A stretch of 64,000 nucleotides of DNA, from positions 124,001 to 188,000 of the forward strand of contig CBDCBA010000027.1 of the NCBI GenBank assembly GCA_965214125.1. The letters are read 5' to 3'. The notes below the pieces were generated by a model, which was not told the origin of the DNA, searched no databases, and worked only from the letters and a program-made list of their open reading frames with translations. Source of the DNA: CBDCBA01 sp965214125. GTDB taxonomy: Bacteria > Planctomycetota > Phycisphaerae > Tepidisphaerales > Tepidisphaeraceae. Below are positions 1 to 8,389 of this stretch, in pieces (within the stretch, counting starts at the first letter, position 1; each line of letters opens with the position of its first letter). The position numbers and the translations under genes are program-made.

Positions 1-751
1 TCGCCTCGCCGAAGCCGTGCTGGCGCATCAGCGGGCGTTCGTGGAGACGCTCGTCGCCGTCGCCAGGCCGTTCGGCAACGTGCTCTGGTGCATGAATAAC
101 GAGACGACCACGCCGCCCGCGTGGGGCCGGTACTGGATGGCCTTCATCCGCGAGCGGCACCCATCCGCGATGACGACCGACATGTTCGACGCCGGCTGGA
201 AGATTCCCGAGGCACCCGAGTTCCTTCAGGCCTTTGACGATGCCGACGCCTATCCGTTTCTCGACATCAGCCAGAACAACAACCTGCGCAACAGCCCGGC
301 CGACATGTGGCGGCACCTCGCGTTCGTCCACGCGCGCACGAAGGCCGCGCCCCGGCCGATCAACAACGTGAAGGTCTACGGGGCCGACACCTATCCGCAC
401 GCCAGCCGCGGCTACGCTCGGGAGGGCGACGCGGCGGGGATGCTCGACTTCTGGATCGACCTGTTCGGCGGCTCGGCCTCGGCTCGCTTCCATCGCCCAC
501 CCGCCGGGCTCGGCCTAGGCCCACTCGCGCAGAACAACCTCAAGACCGTCCGCCTGCTCGAACGCCACGCAAAGCTCTGGGACTTCACTCCCGACTTTGC
601 CGGCGAACCGTTCGCGATGACAAGCAACGACGGCCGTTGCCTGCTGCTGACAACGACCGCCCAAGGGGATGCCGATCACTGGCTCGATCCGGCGACGGCC
701 GAGGCGGTCGATCGCCCGGTCGAAGGCCGGCCGTTCATCGGCATCGAGTGA
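1..751 (+). CDS. Glycoside hydrolase-like protein, C-terminal part (5' end outside window)
   Basis: The frame is open to the left edge, so the start lies upstream; the visible part is about 249 residues. A segment near the edge reads NVLWCMNNETTT. This resembles the catalytic-acid strand of TIM-barrel glycoside hydrolases (an acidic residue after a W..NNE pattern), and the C-terminal ~80 residues look like the small beta domain that follows the barrel in DUF4038-type proteins. No full catalytic pair can be checked because the N-terminal half is missing. It is probably an exported or cytoplasmic polysaccharide-degrading enzyme; the substrate is unknown. It could also belong to another barrel family. 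The next gene converges on it from the minus strand. Confidence 0.5.
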   Translation, partial: RLAEAVLAHQRAFVETLVAVARPFGNVLWCMNNETTTPPAWGRYWMAFIRERHPSAMTTDMFDAGWKIPEAPEFLQAFDDADAYPFLDISQNNNLRNSPADMWRHLAFVHARTKAAPRPINNVKVYGADTYPHASRGYAREGDAAGMLDFWIDLFGGSASARFHRPPAGLGLGPLAQNNLKTVRLLERHAKLWDFTPDFAGEPFAMTSNDGRCLLLTTTAQGDADHWLDPATAEAVDRPVEGRPFIGIE

Positions 752-796
752 GCGTCGTTGTCGCGAGTGATCCGATCGGTGCGTTCGGTTTCCGCG

Positions 797-2038
797 TCAC
801 TCCGCGAGCGTTGCCAGCGCCGCCTCCGCCAGCTCGCGAAGCGCCGCATCATCCGGGCCGCCCTGGAGCGCGGCGATCGCCCGGAGCAGGTCGCGGTCGT
901 CCCGCGTCGCGTCGGGCGGGAGCTGCGACCACTCGGCCACGACCGCCTCGATCCGCCCGCGCTGCTCGGCCGTCAGGTCCTGCGCCGGGTCGGCCAACCG
1001 GCGCGCCAGCTCCGACGCCGCAGGCCGGCCCAGTCGCCGAAGCGTTCCCTCGGCCGCCCGCCGCCGCGCGAACTGCGGCGAGGCGAGATTCGCCACGGCC
1101 GCATCGACCCGCTCCACCACCTCTGGCGGCGTCGGCAACTGCGCGAGGAACAGCGCCGTCGCCAACTGCCGCGTGCTCTCGTCGACGAGCTCGATCATGC
1201 CCAGTTCCGCCAACATCGGCCGAACGTGACGGTTGAACGCGGCGGGATCCTGCGTCCGAAGGTCATCGAGCGTCTGGCCCTGAAGCCGCACGGGCTCCAC
1301 CGGCGCGGCAACGCCCAAATCGTTCGCGGCCGAGTGATCGACGCGCAGCGTGATCTCGAAGTCCTCCGACCCCGCCGGATCGAGCGGCGTTTGCATCAGG
1401 TCGACCGTGACCGTCGAGCCGTCGACCCGGTCGTATGCCCGCGTCGCGTGGATGCGGCCCGGCGCGGGGCCGACGGCGATCGCCGTATAACCGGTCACGC
1501 GGTCCCCCGGCTCGAGAAGCTCGTCGGCCTTCGCGGCGAAGGGGCGTAGCAGGTCGATCAGGGCGACGTCGCCGCTGCGCCGCGACCGCCGCTCGCTCAG
1601 CCGGGCCGCCCCGCCGTCGGGCATTGGCACGCGCACGTTCGGTAACGATCGCGGCCGACCGATGAACGAGGGGACCAGGCCGTTCCTCAGCGTCAGTTGA
1701 AGCCGCGCCTCGCCCGAGGGGTCGGCCATGTACAGGGCCACCCTTCCCCGCCGCGATCGGATGAACATTGGTTCCAGTGGCAGCGCGGTGTTGTACGTCG
1801 CGACCAGCCGACCCTGCTCAACGCTCAGCGACAGAACGTCCGCCGACGACACGTTCGCCCGCAGCGGCCAGAGCCCCGCCAGCTCGCTGTCGACGAACTC
1901 CTGCGCGTGGGCGGCCAACTCGGCGGGCGTCGCCGGGCGGTCCTGACCCCACGCGGCCTCGGCAGAACCCAGGGCGACGGCGGCAAGCGCGGCAAGGCGA
2001 ACCATCGGCGTGGCGCGACGTTGTACAAGGCGGGGCAT
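797..2038 (-). CDS. Secreted hypothetical protein, helical C-terminus
   Basis: About 413 residues. The N-terminus (MPRLVQRR..MVRLAALAAVALGSAEAAWGQ) is a signal peptide ending in an AWGQ cleavage-like site, so the protein is probably exported. I do not recognise the family. The last ~120 residues are helical, with a VDAAVANLASPQFARRRAA segment followed by a second helix pair, reminiscent of HEAT-type repeats. I chose ATG 2038 over ATG 2044 because a TAGCGT hexamer (2051-2046) lies 7 nt upstream of it, matching the -10/start spacing seen at many genes here. It is divergent from the SpoIID-domain gene. Confidence 0.6.
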   Translation of the reverse strand: MPRLVQRRATPMVRLAALAAVALGSAEAAWGQDRPATPAELAAHAQEFVDSELAGLWPLRANVSSADVLSLSVEQGRLVATYNTALPLEPMFIRSRRGRVALYMADPSGEARLQLTLRNGLVPSFIGRPRSLPNVRVPMPDGGAARLSERRSRRSGDVALIDLLRPFAAKADELLEPGDRVTGYTAIAVGPAPGRIHATRAYDRVDGSTVTVDLMQTPLDPAGSEDFEITLRVDHSAANDLGVAAPVEPVRLQGQTLDDLRTQDPAAFNRHVRPMLAELGMIELVDESTRQLATALFLAQLPTPPEVVERVDAAVANLASPQFARRRAAEGTLRRLGRPAASELARRLADPAQDLTAEQRGRIEAVVAEWSQLPPDATRDDRDLLRAIAALQGGPDDAALRELAEAALATLAE

Positions 2039-2045
2039 CGGCATC

Positions 2046-2051
2046 ACGCTA
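2046..2051 (-). promoter_or_regulatory. Putative leaderless -10 (TAGCGT)
   Basis: TAGCGT read on the minus strand, 7 nt before ATG 2038 and only 1 nt before ATG 2044. The spacing supports the later start. There is no Shine-Dalgarno. Confidence 0.45.
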
Positions 2052-2183
2052 GCAAGACCCGCGACGGTCGCCTTGGCTGGACGCGGCCGGGGCGGATTTG
2101 CATACTGTCGACAAAGCTCCCCACCTTCCACCCGCACGCTTGACACGGATGCCGCGTGCGGCACCACGCCACGGAGACGCCGC

Positions 2184-3479
2184 ATGGATGCATTCGCCGA
2201 CGACCAATTCAACCTGCGCCGCCGCGTGATCGTCGGCGGCGTGTTGGTGTGCGCGGTGCTTCTCGTGGCGCTGGGATGGGTGCCGATGGCATTCGGGCCC
2301 AAGCCCGCCGGTGCCGCGGCTCAGGCCGAGTCGGCCGCTCCGGCGGTGCGCGTGCGGTTGCTGGGCAATGCGACGTCGATGCAGCTTTCCGCCGGCGGTC
2401 CGCCGGTGCTGTCGGGGGATGCCCTCGCGACGCCGGTCCGCCTGAACCTGCCGAATGAGCCGGTGCTCGTCACCCTCTCCGCCGGCGGCTGGCGCGTGGG
2501 CGATCAGGCGTTTCCGCGTGGCGTGCTGACGCTCGACCCCGCCGACGCCGACACGCGCTCCGCCCTGGCCGTCGACGGCACGCGCTACCGCGGCCGCGTT
2601 CGCCTGGTGCCCAAGGGAGCCAACACGTTCGACGCGGTAAACGACCTCGACGTCGAGAGCTACCTGATGGGCGTGCTGCCGAAGGAGATTCCCGGCAGTT
2701 GGACGTCCGCCGCCCACGAGGCGCAGGCGATCGTCGCCCGCACGTACGCGATCTTCGAGATGAAGACGACCGGCGCCGCCCGTGGCCACTGGGACCTGCA
2801 CCCCGACGACCGCAGCCAAGTTTACGGCGGCCTTTCGGCGGAACACGCCAAGAGCCGCGCCGCCGTCGAGGCCACGCGCGGCGAGGTGGTCGTCCACGAC
2901 ACCGAGAACGGCCCGCGCATCTTCAAGGCCTATTTCCACTCGACCAGCGGCGGCGCCACGCTCGGCAACGACGCCGCCTTCAACGAGCCGCCCATCGCTG
3001 CCCTCGGCAGCGTCGCCCTGGGCGATCTCGGCAAGGCCAGCGGCCGCTTCCACTGGGATGCCTTTGCCGTCACAAAATCAGAGCTCACGCGCCGCATCCG
3101 GCTCTGGGGCGAAAAGGCGGGCCACCCGACGAAGCGGATGGCGACGCTCGACACAATCGAGGTGGCCGCCCGCAACGCCAACGACCGGCCGACTCTGTTC
3201 GAGCTGAAGGACGTGCGTGGCAACCGCTACTCGATGCTGCCCGAGGAGATGCGGTGGTCGGTCAACACCGATCGCGGCAGCGGCAAGCCGCAGCTGTTCA
3301 GCGCGTGGTTTCGGCCGATCAACAACAAGACGAACGTCGTCTTCGCCGACGGCCGCGGCTGGGGGCACGGCGTGGGCATGTGCCAATGGTCCGCCGAGGC
3401 GATGGCCAAAAACGGCCAGCCGGCGCGCACGATCGTCGCCCGCAGCTACCCCGGCACGCGTATCGTCCGCGCGTACTGA
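2184..3479 (+). CDS. SpoIID/LytB domain protein
   Basis: 431 residues. One membrane anchor at about residues 15-37 (VIVGGVLVCAVLLVALGW) is followed by an extracytoplasmic SpoIID domain. Signatures are YLMGVLPKEIPGSW with AIVARTYAI near residue 155-185, and GWGHGVGMCQWSAEAM near residue 391. SpoIID is a lytic transglycosylase acting on denuded peptidoglycan in spore formers. Non-sporulating bacteria carry homologues (LytB and others), so a role in cell-wall remodelling is the reasonable guess here. ATG 2184 is preceded by GGAG at 2172-2175 (8 nt spacing). It stands alone and is divergent from the secreted hypothetical. Confidence 0.85.
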   Translation: MDAFADDQFNLRRRVIVGGVLVCAVLLVALGWVPMAFGPKPAGAAAQAESAAPAVRVRLLGNATSMQLSAGGPPVLSGDALATPVRLNLPNEPVLVTLSAGGWRVGDQAFPRGVLTLDPADADTRSALAVDGTRYRGRVRLVPKGANTFDAVNDLDVESYLMGVLPKEIPGSWTSAAHEAQAIVARTYAIFEMKTTGAARGHWDLHPDDRSQVYGGLSAEHAKSRAAVEATRGEVVVHDTENGPRIFKAYFHSTSGGATLGNDAAFNEPPIAALGSVALGDLGKASGRFHWDAFAVTKSELTRRIRLWGEKAGHPTKRMATLDTIEVAARNANDRPTLFELKDVRGNRYSMLPEEMRWSVNTDRGSGKPQLFSAWFRPINNKTNVVFADGRGWGHGVGMCQWSAEAMAKNGQPARTIVARSYPGTRIVRAY

Positions 3480-3486
3480 GCCGTAG

Positions 3487-3504
3487 GGTGGGATTTATCC
3501 CACC
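3487..3504. repeat. Perfect 8-bp-arm palindrome after the SpoIID gene
   Basis: GGTGGGAT TT ATCCCACC, preceded by GTA. The start (GTAGGGTGGG...) resembles short interspersed palindromes found in many bacterial genomes; the hairpin could also act as a terminator for the upstream gene. It ends 14 nt before the TAAGAT box of the next gene. Confidence 0.6.
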
Positions 3505-3517
3505 ATCTGACTGGCGT

Positions 3518-3523
3518 TAAGAT
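3518..3523 (+). promoter_or_regulatory. Putative leaderless -10 (TAAGAT)
   Basis: TAAGAT with exactly 6 nt (ttggca) to ATG 3530; there is no Shine-Dalgarno. It supports ATG 3530 rather than the in-frame TTG 3524. Confidence 0.5.
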
Positions 3524-3529
3524 TTGGCA

Positions 3530-4777
3530 ATGCGACTGCTGCCGCTTCTGCTGTTGATTCTCACCGGTTGCGGATCGCGGGCCGAGACGGTCCGCATCGC
3601 GACGTTCAATTCCTCGCTCTCGCGCGAGGCGCCCGGCGAACTGCTGGCGGCGGTGCGGACGGGCGACGACGCCAAGGCGAAGGCGGTTGCGGCGGTCATC
3701 CAGGCGGCGCGGCCGGACGTGCTGTTGCTCCAGGAGTTCGACTACGACGCCAGCGGCGAGACGCTCGAACTCTTCCAGCGGAACTATCTCGCCGTCGCCC
3801 AGCAGCCGAACCTGGAGCCGATCCGCTACCGCCACGCCTACCTCGCCCCGAGCAACACGGGCGTGCCGACCGGCGTTGACCTCAACGGCGACGGCCTAGT
3901 TGCCCCGTGTGAAGGGGCCGAAGTCGGCACCGCTGCGTACGCCGCCGACTGCCACGGGTACGGGCTGTTTCCGGGGCAGGGGGCGTTCGTGATCCTCTCA
4001 AGACATCCGATTGATAATGATGGAATCGAAGCCTTTGGCGATCTCGTTTGGCGAGATCTTGAAAAGCACTCGATGCCTTACGTCTACCCGGCTGACGGCG
4101 GCCGCGACCCCCGCCGTCTCAGCAGCACGAACCACGTGAGCGTGCCGGTGCTGGTCGGCGACACGGTCGTTCGACTGCTCGCCGCGCACCCAAGGTTCTC
4201 ACGGTCCGGCAACAGCGTGGAAGGCACTCGCAACCACGACGAGATCGCCTTGCTGCACGGGATGGCGTTGGAGGCAGAAGAGCCGTTCGTCATCGCGGGC
4301 GATCTTGGTGCGGATCGGTGTGACGGGTCGCTCTACCGGTACCAGCCACGCTCATTAGCACGCTTCGAACGAAGCGAGTGGGAGCGGGTCCTCTTCGAAG
4401 TGGCGGGCCTCCAATTTGTCGGCAATCGCACGCAGACGGCGTTGCCGCAGCCGCACGCGATCGAGTCCTTGCTCGAAAGTGAACTGATCTGGTCGAATCT
4501 CGTGGTCGCCGGCTGGGGCGGCGAGGAAGCGGCACGGCGCGACGGCGGCGCGAACGACGCCCACGTGGGCCCACCAGTGGCCGATACTGCGGATTTCGAG
4601 GATGTGCAGCGGGGCAACCTGCGCGTCGACTACGTCCTGCCGTCGGCCGACCTCGGCTTCCGCGGAGGCGGCATCTTCTGGCCGGCAAGCGAACGACCCA
4701 TCCGCGGCGTCGACCTCGCCACCGTCGAACGCGCCAGCGATCACCGCCTCGTCTGGGTCGACGTGCGGGTGGAGTGA
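3530..4777 (+). CDS. Lipoprotein of the endonuclease/exonuclease/phosphatase superfamily
   Basis: 415 residues. A short signal ends in a lipobox LTGC (Cys14), so the protein is probably anchored on the outer face of a membrane. The EEP-fold landmarks are present in order: IATFN near the start, LLLQEFD (metal-binding Glu), AGDLGAD (Asp; the usual GDxN is altered, as Asn is not in its normal place), and a C-terminal SDHRLVWVDV (catalytic Asp-His). Such secreted members hydrolyse phosphodiesters or phosphates; the substrate is unknown. Two sections (about residues 85-130 and 270-300) look like inserts. It is convergent with the uronate-dehydrogenase-like gene. Confidence 0.75.
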   Translation: MRLLPLLLLILTGCGSRAETVRIATFNSSLSREAPGELLAAVRTGDDAKAKAVAAVIQAARPDVLLLQEFDYDASGETLELFQRNYLAVAQQPNLEPIRYRHAYLAPSNTGVPTGVDLNGDGLVAPCEGAEVGTAAYAADCHGYGLFPGQGAFVILSRHPIDNDGIEAFGDLVWRDLEKHSMPYVYPADGGRDPRRLSSTNHVSVPVLVGDTVVRLLAAHPRFSRSGNSVEGTRNHDEIALLHGMALEAEEPFVIAGDLGADRCDGSLYRYQPRSLARFERSEWERVLFEVAGLQFVGNRTQTALPQPHAIESLLESELIWSNLVVAGWGGEEAARRDGGANDAHVGPPVADTADFEDVQRGNLRVDYVLPSADLGFRGGGIFWPASERPIRGVDLATVERASDHRLVWVDVRVE

Positions 4778-4787
4778 CTTTCAGTAG

Positions 4788-4808
4788 CCGCGACCCGGTG
4801 GGTCGCGG
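4788..4808. terminator. Hairpin between convergent genes
   Basis: CCGCGACCC-ggt-GGGTCGCGG, with 9-bp arms and a 3-nt loop, in the 52-bp gap between two convergent genes. There is no U-tract. It may serve as a bidirectional terminator or be a REP-type repeat; its flank (gtagccgcg...) resembles the element at 28459-28559. Confidence 0.5.
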
Positions 4809-4829
4809 GCGGGCTCGGGTGCGACTGCG

Positions 4830-5699
4830 TCAGACGTCGTCGCGCAAGCCGCTTTTGCTGGGGTCCGTGTTGTGGTGATCCGTCAGAATCTCGTGCAGGT
4901 GCAGCTTCTCCAGGTCCGGGTTCATCTCCGTCAGGTCATCCTGCGGCTGGTAGTCGAGCAGCTCGCGGGCGTCGGTGATGTCCATGCGGTTGAAGGCGTT
5001 GTCGCTCAGGCCCTGCACGACGGCCCACTGCAAATGCTCGGCCTCGACGCTCTTTTGCAGCAACTGGTTCAAATCGCGCTTGCTCACGAAGGCGTCGATC
5101 AGGCCGACTGCGTCCGCCTCCTTCGCCTTGCTGATCGGCTGGAACGCCCCGATGCGCACCGCGATGCAGGCCACGCCCTCCTGCTCGGCCATGTAGCGGC
5201 CCAAGGCCTCGCCGAAGCACTTGCTCACACCGTAGAGGTCGCCGGGATTAACCGGCTGGCTCGTGTGTGTCTGCTGCCCGCGTGGGTAGCCGCTGATGGC
5301 GTGGATGCTGCTCGCGTAGACCACCCGCCGCACGCCCTTGTCCTTGGCGGCGGCGAAGAGGTTGTACGTCCCGCCGATGTTCAGGTGGAACACGTTGTCC
5401 CACGTCGCGAACGGCGACGGGTCGGCGGCGAGGTGCAGCACCACGTCCATCCCCTCGCACGCCCGCTTGCAATCGTCGAGCTTCGTCACGTCGCCGATGA
5501 ACAGCTCGCCGCTCTGCTTGATCTTGCTCGTGTCGTCCTTGTCGTGGCAGAAGAGGCGCAGGTCGTAGCGGTCGTCGGAGTGGAGCGTGAAGTAGCTGCC
5601 GATGCTGCCGGCGGCGCCGGTGACGAGGACCTTGAGCTTCCCATCGCGCGGCGAGTGCGATGAGTGGAGCGGGTTCGCGAGCGTAAACGAGTCGGCCAT
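4830..5699 (-). CDS. NAD-dependent epimerase/dehydratase, uronate dehydrogenase-like
   Basis: 289 residues, an extended short-chain dehydrogenase. The NAD-binding glycine motif TGAAGSIG is at residues 27-34 and the catalytic YGVSK (Tyr156, Lys160) is followed by CFGEALGRYMAE. The stretch YASSIHAISGYPRG and the LYGVSKCFGE context are close to what I know of bacterial uronate dehydrogenases, which oxidise galacturonate or glucuronate to the aldarolactone; this fits a genome carrying several polysaccharide hydrolases. Upstream in-frame codons reach 5903, but the family fold starts after ATG 5699. A sugar-nucleotide epimerase role cannot be excluded. Confidence 0.7.
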   Translation of the reverse strand: MADSFTLANPLHSSHSPRDGKLKVLVTGAAGSIGSYFTLHSDDRYDLRLFCHDKDDTSKIKQSGELFIGDVTKLDDCKRACEGMDVVLHLAADPSPFATWDNVFHLNIGGTYNLFAAAKDKGVRRVVYASSIHAISGYPRGQQTHTSQPVNPGDLYGVSKCFGEALGRYMAEQEGVACIAVRIGAFQPISKAKEADAVGLIDAFVSKRDLNQLLQKSVEAEHLQWAVVQGLSDNAFNRMDITDARELLDYQPQDDLTEMNPDLEKLHLHEILTDHHNTDPSKSGLRDDV

Positions 5700-5766
5700 G
5701 TCGGGCGTTCTAATCGAACCGCCTTTGCGCGTGAACGCTCGACTTTCGCGCGTGAACACTCGGCTT

Positions 5767-6363
5767 TCACCCGCCGCGCGCCCGTCGCACGCAGTGGTCG
5801 AGCAGCACCCGCCACTCCGCCCGCTGAATTGCAACGGCCGTCGCGTAGAGCGGGTCATCCGATCCCGCCGCGTGGGCGGCTTCGCAAAGATCGACGAAGG
5901 CATACGGATCCCACCCGCCGCGCGTGACGGCGACGACCCGCTTGTCCGCCGGTTCGTCGCGCGTCAGTTCGTTCGCCTCGGCCGCAAGCGTGGCGTAGGC
6001 GGGGTGCTCGCCGACGCGGCGGAACCAGTACTTGGTGTTCGACCAGTCCCCCTCGCGCCGGTGCATGATGCCGTGCCAGAAGCTGCCGTCGGGCGTGTCG
6101 ATCGCCTGGCTGATCGTGTGGCTTTTGTCCAGGAAGTCGTGCCAGAGCCACAGCCCGGCCTGCACGCATCGGTCGGCCGCCGGGTCCGATGCGTCCTTCA
6201 CCGCCCCACCGTTCGACAGCCGGTCGAGGGCGGCCGTCGCTTCATCGTCGGCCGCCTCTGGAGCGAGCACGCCGTACGTTGACGCCGAGCCGCGGCGAAG
6301 CGCGTCGCGGGCGGCGTCGGTGAGGTGATCGAGGTGGCTGAGATGGTCCTGCTCGAGACTCAT
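5767..6363 (-). CDS. Conserved hypothetical protein
   Basis: 198 residues, soluble, with no signal peptide. The central stretch GLWLWHDFLDKSH and SFWHGIMHRREGDWSNTKYW, followed by FRRVGEHP, is rich in Trp, His and acidic residues and looks like the conserved core of a family of unknown function. The start is supported by TACGGT (6375-6370) 6 nt upstream of ATG 6363. It precedes the SDR gene on the same strand with a 67-bp gap, so cotranscription is possible. I cannot give a function. Confidence 0.65.
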   Translation of the reverse strand: MSLEQDHLSHLDHLTDAARDALRRGSASTYGVLAPEAADDEATAALDRLSNGGAVKDASDPAADRCVQAGLWLWHDFLDKSHTISQAIDTPDGSFWHGIMHRREGDWSNTKYWFRRVGEHPAYATLAAEANELTRDEPADKRVVAVTRGGWDPYAFVDLCEAAHAAGSDDPLYATAVAIQRAEWRVLLDHCVRRARGG

Positions 6364-6369
6364 GCGAGC

Positions 6370-6375
6370 ACCGTA
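6370..6375 (-). promoter_or_regulatory. Putative leaderless -10 (TACGGT)
   Basis: TACGGT on the minus strand, 6 nt before ATG 6363; there is no Shine-Dalgarno. Confidence 0.5.
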
Positions 6376-6382
6376 GGTCCGC

Positions 6383-6898
6383 CTACGGCAGACCGCTCAC
6401 GCTGGCGTTCACCTCGACCGGCCCCGGCTCCTCGCCCGGCCCGACGACGCCGAGCGTGCCCGTGAGCGGCAGCGGCTGGGGCGCCTCGATTTTGAGCGTG
6501 TCGCGGAAGCTGCGGGCGAGCGTGCCGCTGACGTCGGCCGAGGCCGCGTCGAGGCGGCCGCCGATCGTGGCGCCGGTGCCGGCGATCGACTCGTTCAGGT
6601 TCGCAACGCCGCTGCCGAGCGAGGTGTCGAACGACTTGGCCAGCGATGTGGAAGCGTCGGAGACGTCGCCGCCAATCGCGCCGGCGGCGCGGTCAACACG
6701 TTCGCCGAGGCCGTTCATGCCGTTGTTCACGTCGCCGGCGGCGCTTGCGATGGAGGCGTCGAGCGCCGCCACGCGCGGGCCCAGCGCGTCGGCGACGGCC
6801 CAACGCACGCCGATCACGATGATGCCGCTCGCGAGCAGGATCGAGGCGCCGCACGAGATGCCGAGGATCATCGCGGCCTTGACGAGATCGTTGTTCAT
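6383..6898 (-). CDS. Small membrane-anchored hypothetical protein
   Basis: 171 residues. One transmembrane helix (about residues 9-31, AMILGISCGASILLASGIIV) is followed by a long Ala/Gly/Ser-rich helical region with regularly spaced Leu/Val (ALDASIASAAGDVNNGMN..), perhaps coiled-coil, and a Pro-rich tail. No known domain. It shares a 24-bp divergent spacer with gatB. TATCGT (6910-6905) lies 6 nt before ATG 6898. Confidence 0.6.
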   Translation of the reverse strand: MNNDLVKAAMILGISCGASILLASGIIVIGVRWAVADALGPRVAALDASIASAAGDVNNGMNGLGERVDRAAGAIGGDVSDASTSLAKSFDTSLGSGVANLNESIAGTGATIGGRLDAASADVSGTLARSFRDTLKIEAPQPLPLTGTLGVVGPGEEPGPVEVNASVSGLP

Positions 6899-6904
6899 CC
6901 GCCC

Positions 6905-6914
6905 ACGATACCAT
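6905..6914. promoter_or_regulatory. Overlapping divergent -10 boxes
   Basis: The ten bases ACGATACCAT read as TATCGT on the minus strand (6 nt to ATG 6898) and as TACCAT on the plus strand (6909-6914, 8 nt to gatB ATG 6923). The two boxes share two base pairs, so the two polymerases could not bind at once. Confidence 0.5.
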
Positions 6915-6922
6915 CGCCCGCC

Positions 6923-8389
6923 ATGCCCATCGCCAAGAACGTCAGAGTCCTCGTCGGCCTCGAAATCCACGTGCAGCTCGCGACCCAGAGCAAGATGTTC
7001 ACCGCCGCCAAGAACGGCTTCGGCGGCGAGCCCAACACGCAGGTCGACCCGATGGTCATGGGCCTGCCCGGCACGCTGCCGACCATGAACAAGGTTGCCG
7101 TCGAGCACAGCATTATGACCGGCCTCGCCCTCGGCTGCCTCATCGCCCGGCGCTGCAAGTGGGATCGCAAGAGCTACTACTACCCCGATTTGCCCAAGAA
7201 TTACCAGATCAGCCAATACGATCAGCCGCTGTGCGAGGCCGGCAGCTACGAGCTGGGGCTGCCGGACGGGTCGAGCAAGACCGTGCGCATCCGCCGCGCC
7301 CACCTGGAGGAAGACGCCGGCAAGCTCATGCACGACGCGCCCGGCGGGTACGCGATCGACTACAGCATCGTCGACCTCAACCGCGCCGGCACGCCGCTGT
7401 TGGAGATCGTCACCGAGCCCGACTTCGACTCGCCCGACACCGTCGGCGCGTTCGCTCGCGAGTTGCAACAGCTCGTGCAGTACCTCGGCGTCAGCGAGGG
7501 CCAAATGCAGATGGGGCACATGCGCTTCGAGCCGAACATCAACGTTCACATCACCGATGAACACGGCGACGTCCACAAGACGGCCATCACGGAGGTCAAA
7601 AACCTCAACAGCTTCAACGTGGTCGAGAAGAGCGTGGCGTACGAGGTGAAGCGCCAGGTTGCGGTGTGGGAAAAGACCGGCGACCTCGGCAAGAAGGCGA
7701 CCTACGGCTGGGACGACGCGAGGCAGCAAACCGTCCTTCAGCGCGAGAAGGAGGAGGCGCACGATTACCGCTACTTCCCCGATCCAGACCTGATGCCCGT
7801 CGAGGTGAGCGAGGCTTGGCTGACGGAGTTGAAGGGGCGGATCGGCGAGCTGCCCGTCGCGCGGCTGAAGCGGTATCGGGAGGCGATGGGCCTGAACGAT
7901 CAGGTGGCGGCGGACCTGGCGCAGCAGAAGGCGATCGGCGACTTCTTCGATGGGGCGGTGGATGCCGGCGCCGACGCGAAGCGGGCGGCGGTGCTCGTCG
8001 AGACGATGCGCGAGATGGCCAACGAGCGCGGCGAGGCGTTCGAGACGCTGGCACTCACGCCCGCCCGCGTCGCGGAGGTGGCTGACCTCGTGCAGAACGA
8101 CAAGATCCAGGCGAGCAAGGAGACCGGCCGCAAGGTGCTCGATGCGTTGCTTGAGCAGGATCGTCCCGCCGAGCAGGCCGCGACGGATCTCGGGCTGATC
8201 CAGTCGACCGACACCGGCGCCATCGACGCCGCCATCGACGCGCTGTTCGAAGAGAACCCCAAGCCGCTTCAGCAGTACCGCGACGGCAAGCAGGCGGCCA
8301 TCGGGGCACTCGTCGGCAACCTGATGAAGCGCGGCAAAGGCGCTTTCAACCCCAAGCTCGTCCAACAACGCCTACGCGAGCGGCTTTAG
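6923..8389 (+). CDS. gatB: Asp/Glu-tRNA amidotransferase subunit B
   Basis: 488 residues, the usual GatB length. The N-terminal cradle domain begins VLVGLEIHVQLATQSKMF and contains LPGTLPTMNKVAVEHSI; the metal and phosphate region RRAHLEEDAGKLMHD and YSIVDLNRAGTPLLEIVTEP are intact; the C-terminal ~150 residues are the helical and YqeY/tail domains (KETGRKVLDALLEQ). It phosphorylates and amidates mischarged Glu-tRNA(Gln) or Asp-tRNA(Asn) with GatA and GatC, neither of which is in this window. Its stop overlaps that of the convergent dehydrogenase by 4 bp. Confidence 0.97.
   Translation: MPIAKNVRVLVGLEIHVQLATQSKMFTAAKNGFGGEPNTQVDPMVMGLPGTLPTMNKVAVEHSIMTGLALGCLIARRCKWDRKSYYYPDLPKNYQISQYDQPLCEAGSYELGLPDGSSKTVRIRRAHLEEDAGKLMHDAPGGYAIDYSIVDLNRAGTPLLEIVTEPDFDSPDTVGAFARELQQLVQYLGVSEGQMQMGHMRFEPNINVHITDEHGDVHKTAITEVKNLNSFNVVEKSVAYEVKRQVAVWEKTGDLGKKATYGWDDARQQTVLQREKEEAHDYRYFPDPDLMPVEVSEAWLTELKGRIGELPVARLKRYREAMGLNDQVAADLAQQKAIGDFFDGAVDAGADAKRAAVLVETMREMANERGEAFETLALTPARVAEVADLVQNDKIQASKETGRKVLDALLEQDRPAEQAATDLGLIQSTDTGAIDAAIDALFEENPKPLQQYRDGKQAAIGALVGNLMKRGKGAFNPKLVQQRLRERL

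Noticed and set aside
2142..2147. TTGACA-like -35 before the SpoIID gene
   Set aside because: No matching -10 at 16-18 nt; the gene has a plain Shine-Dalgarno.
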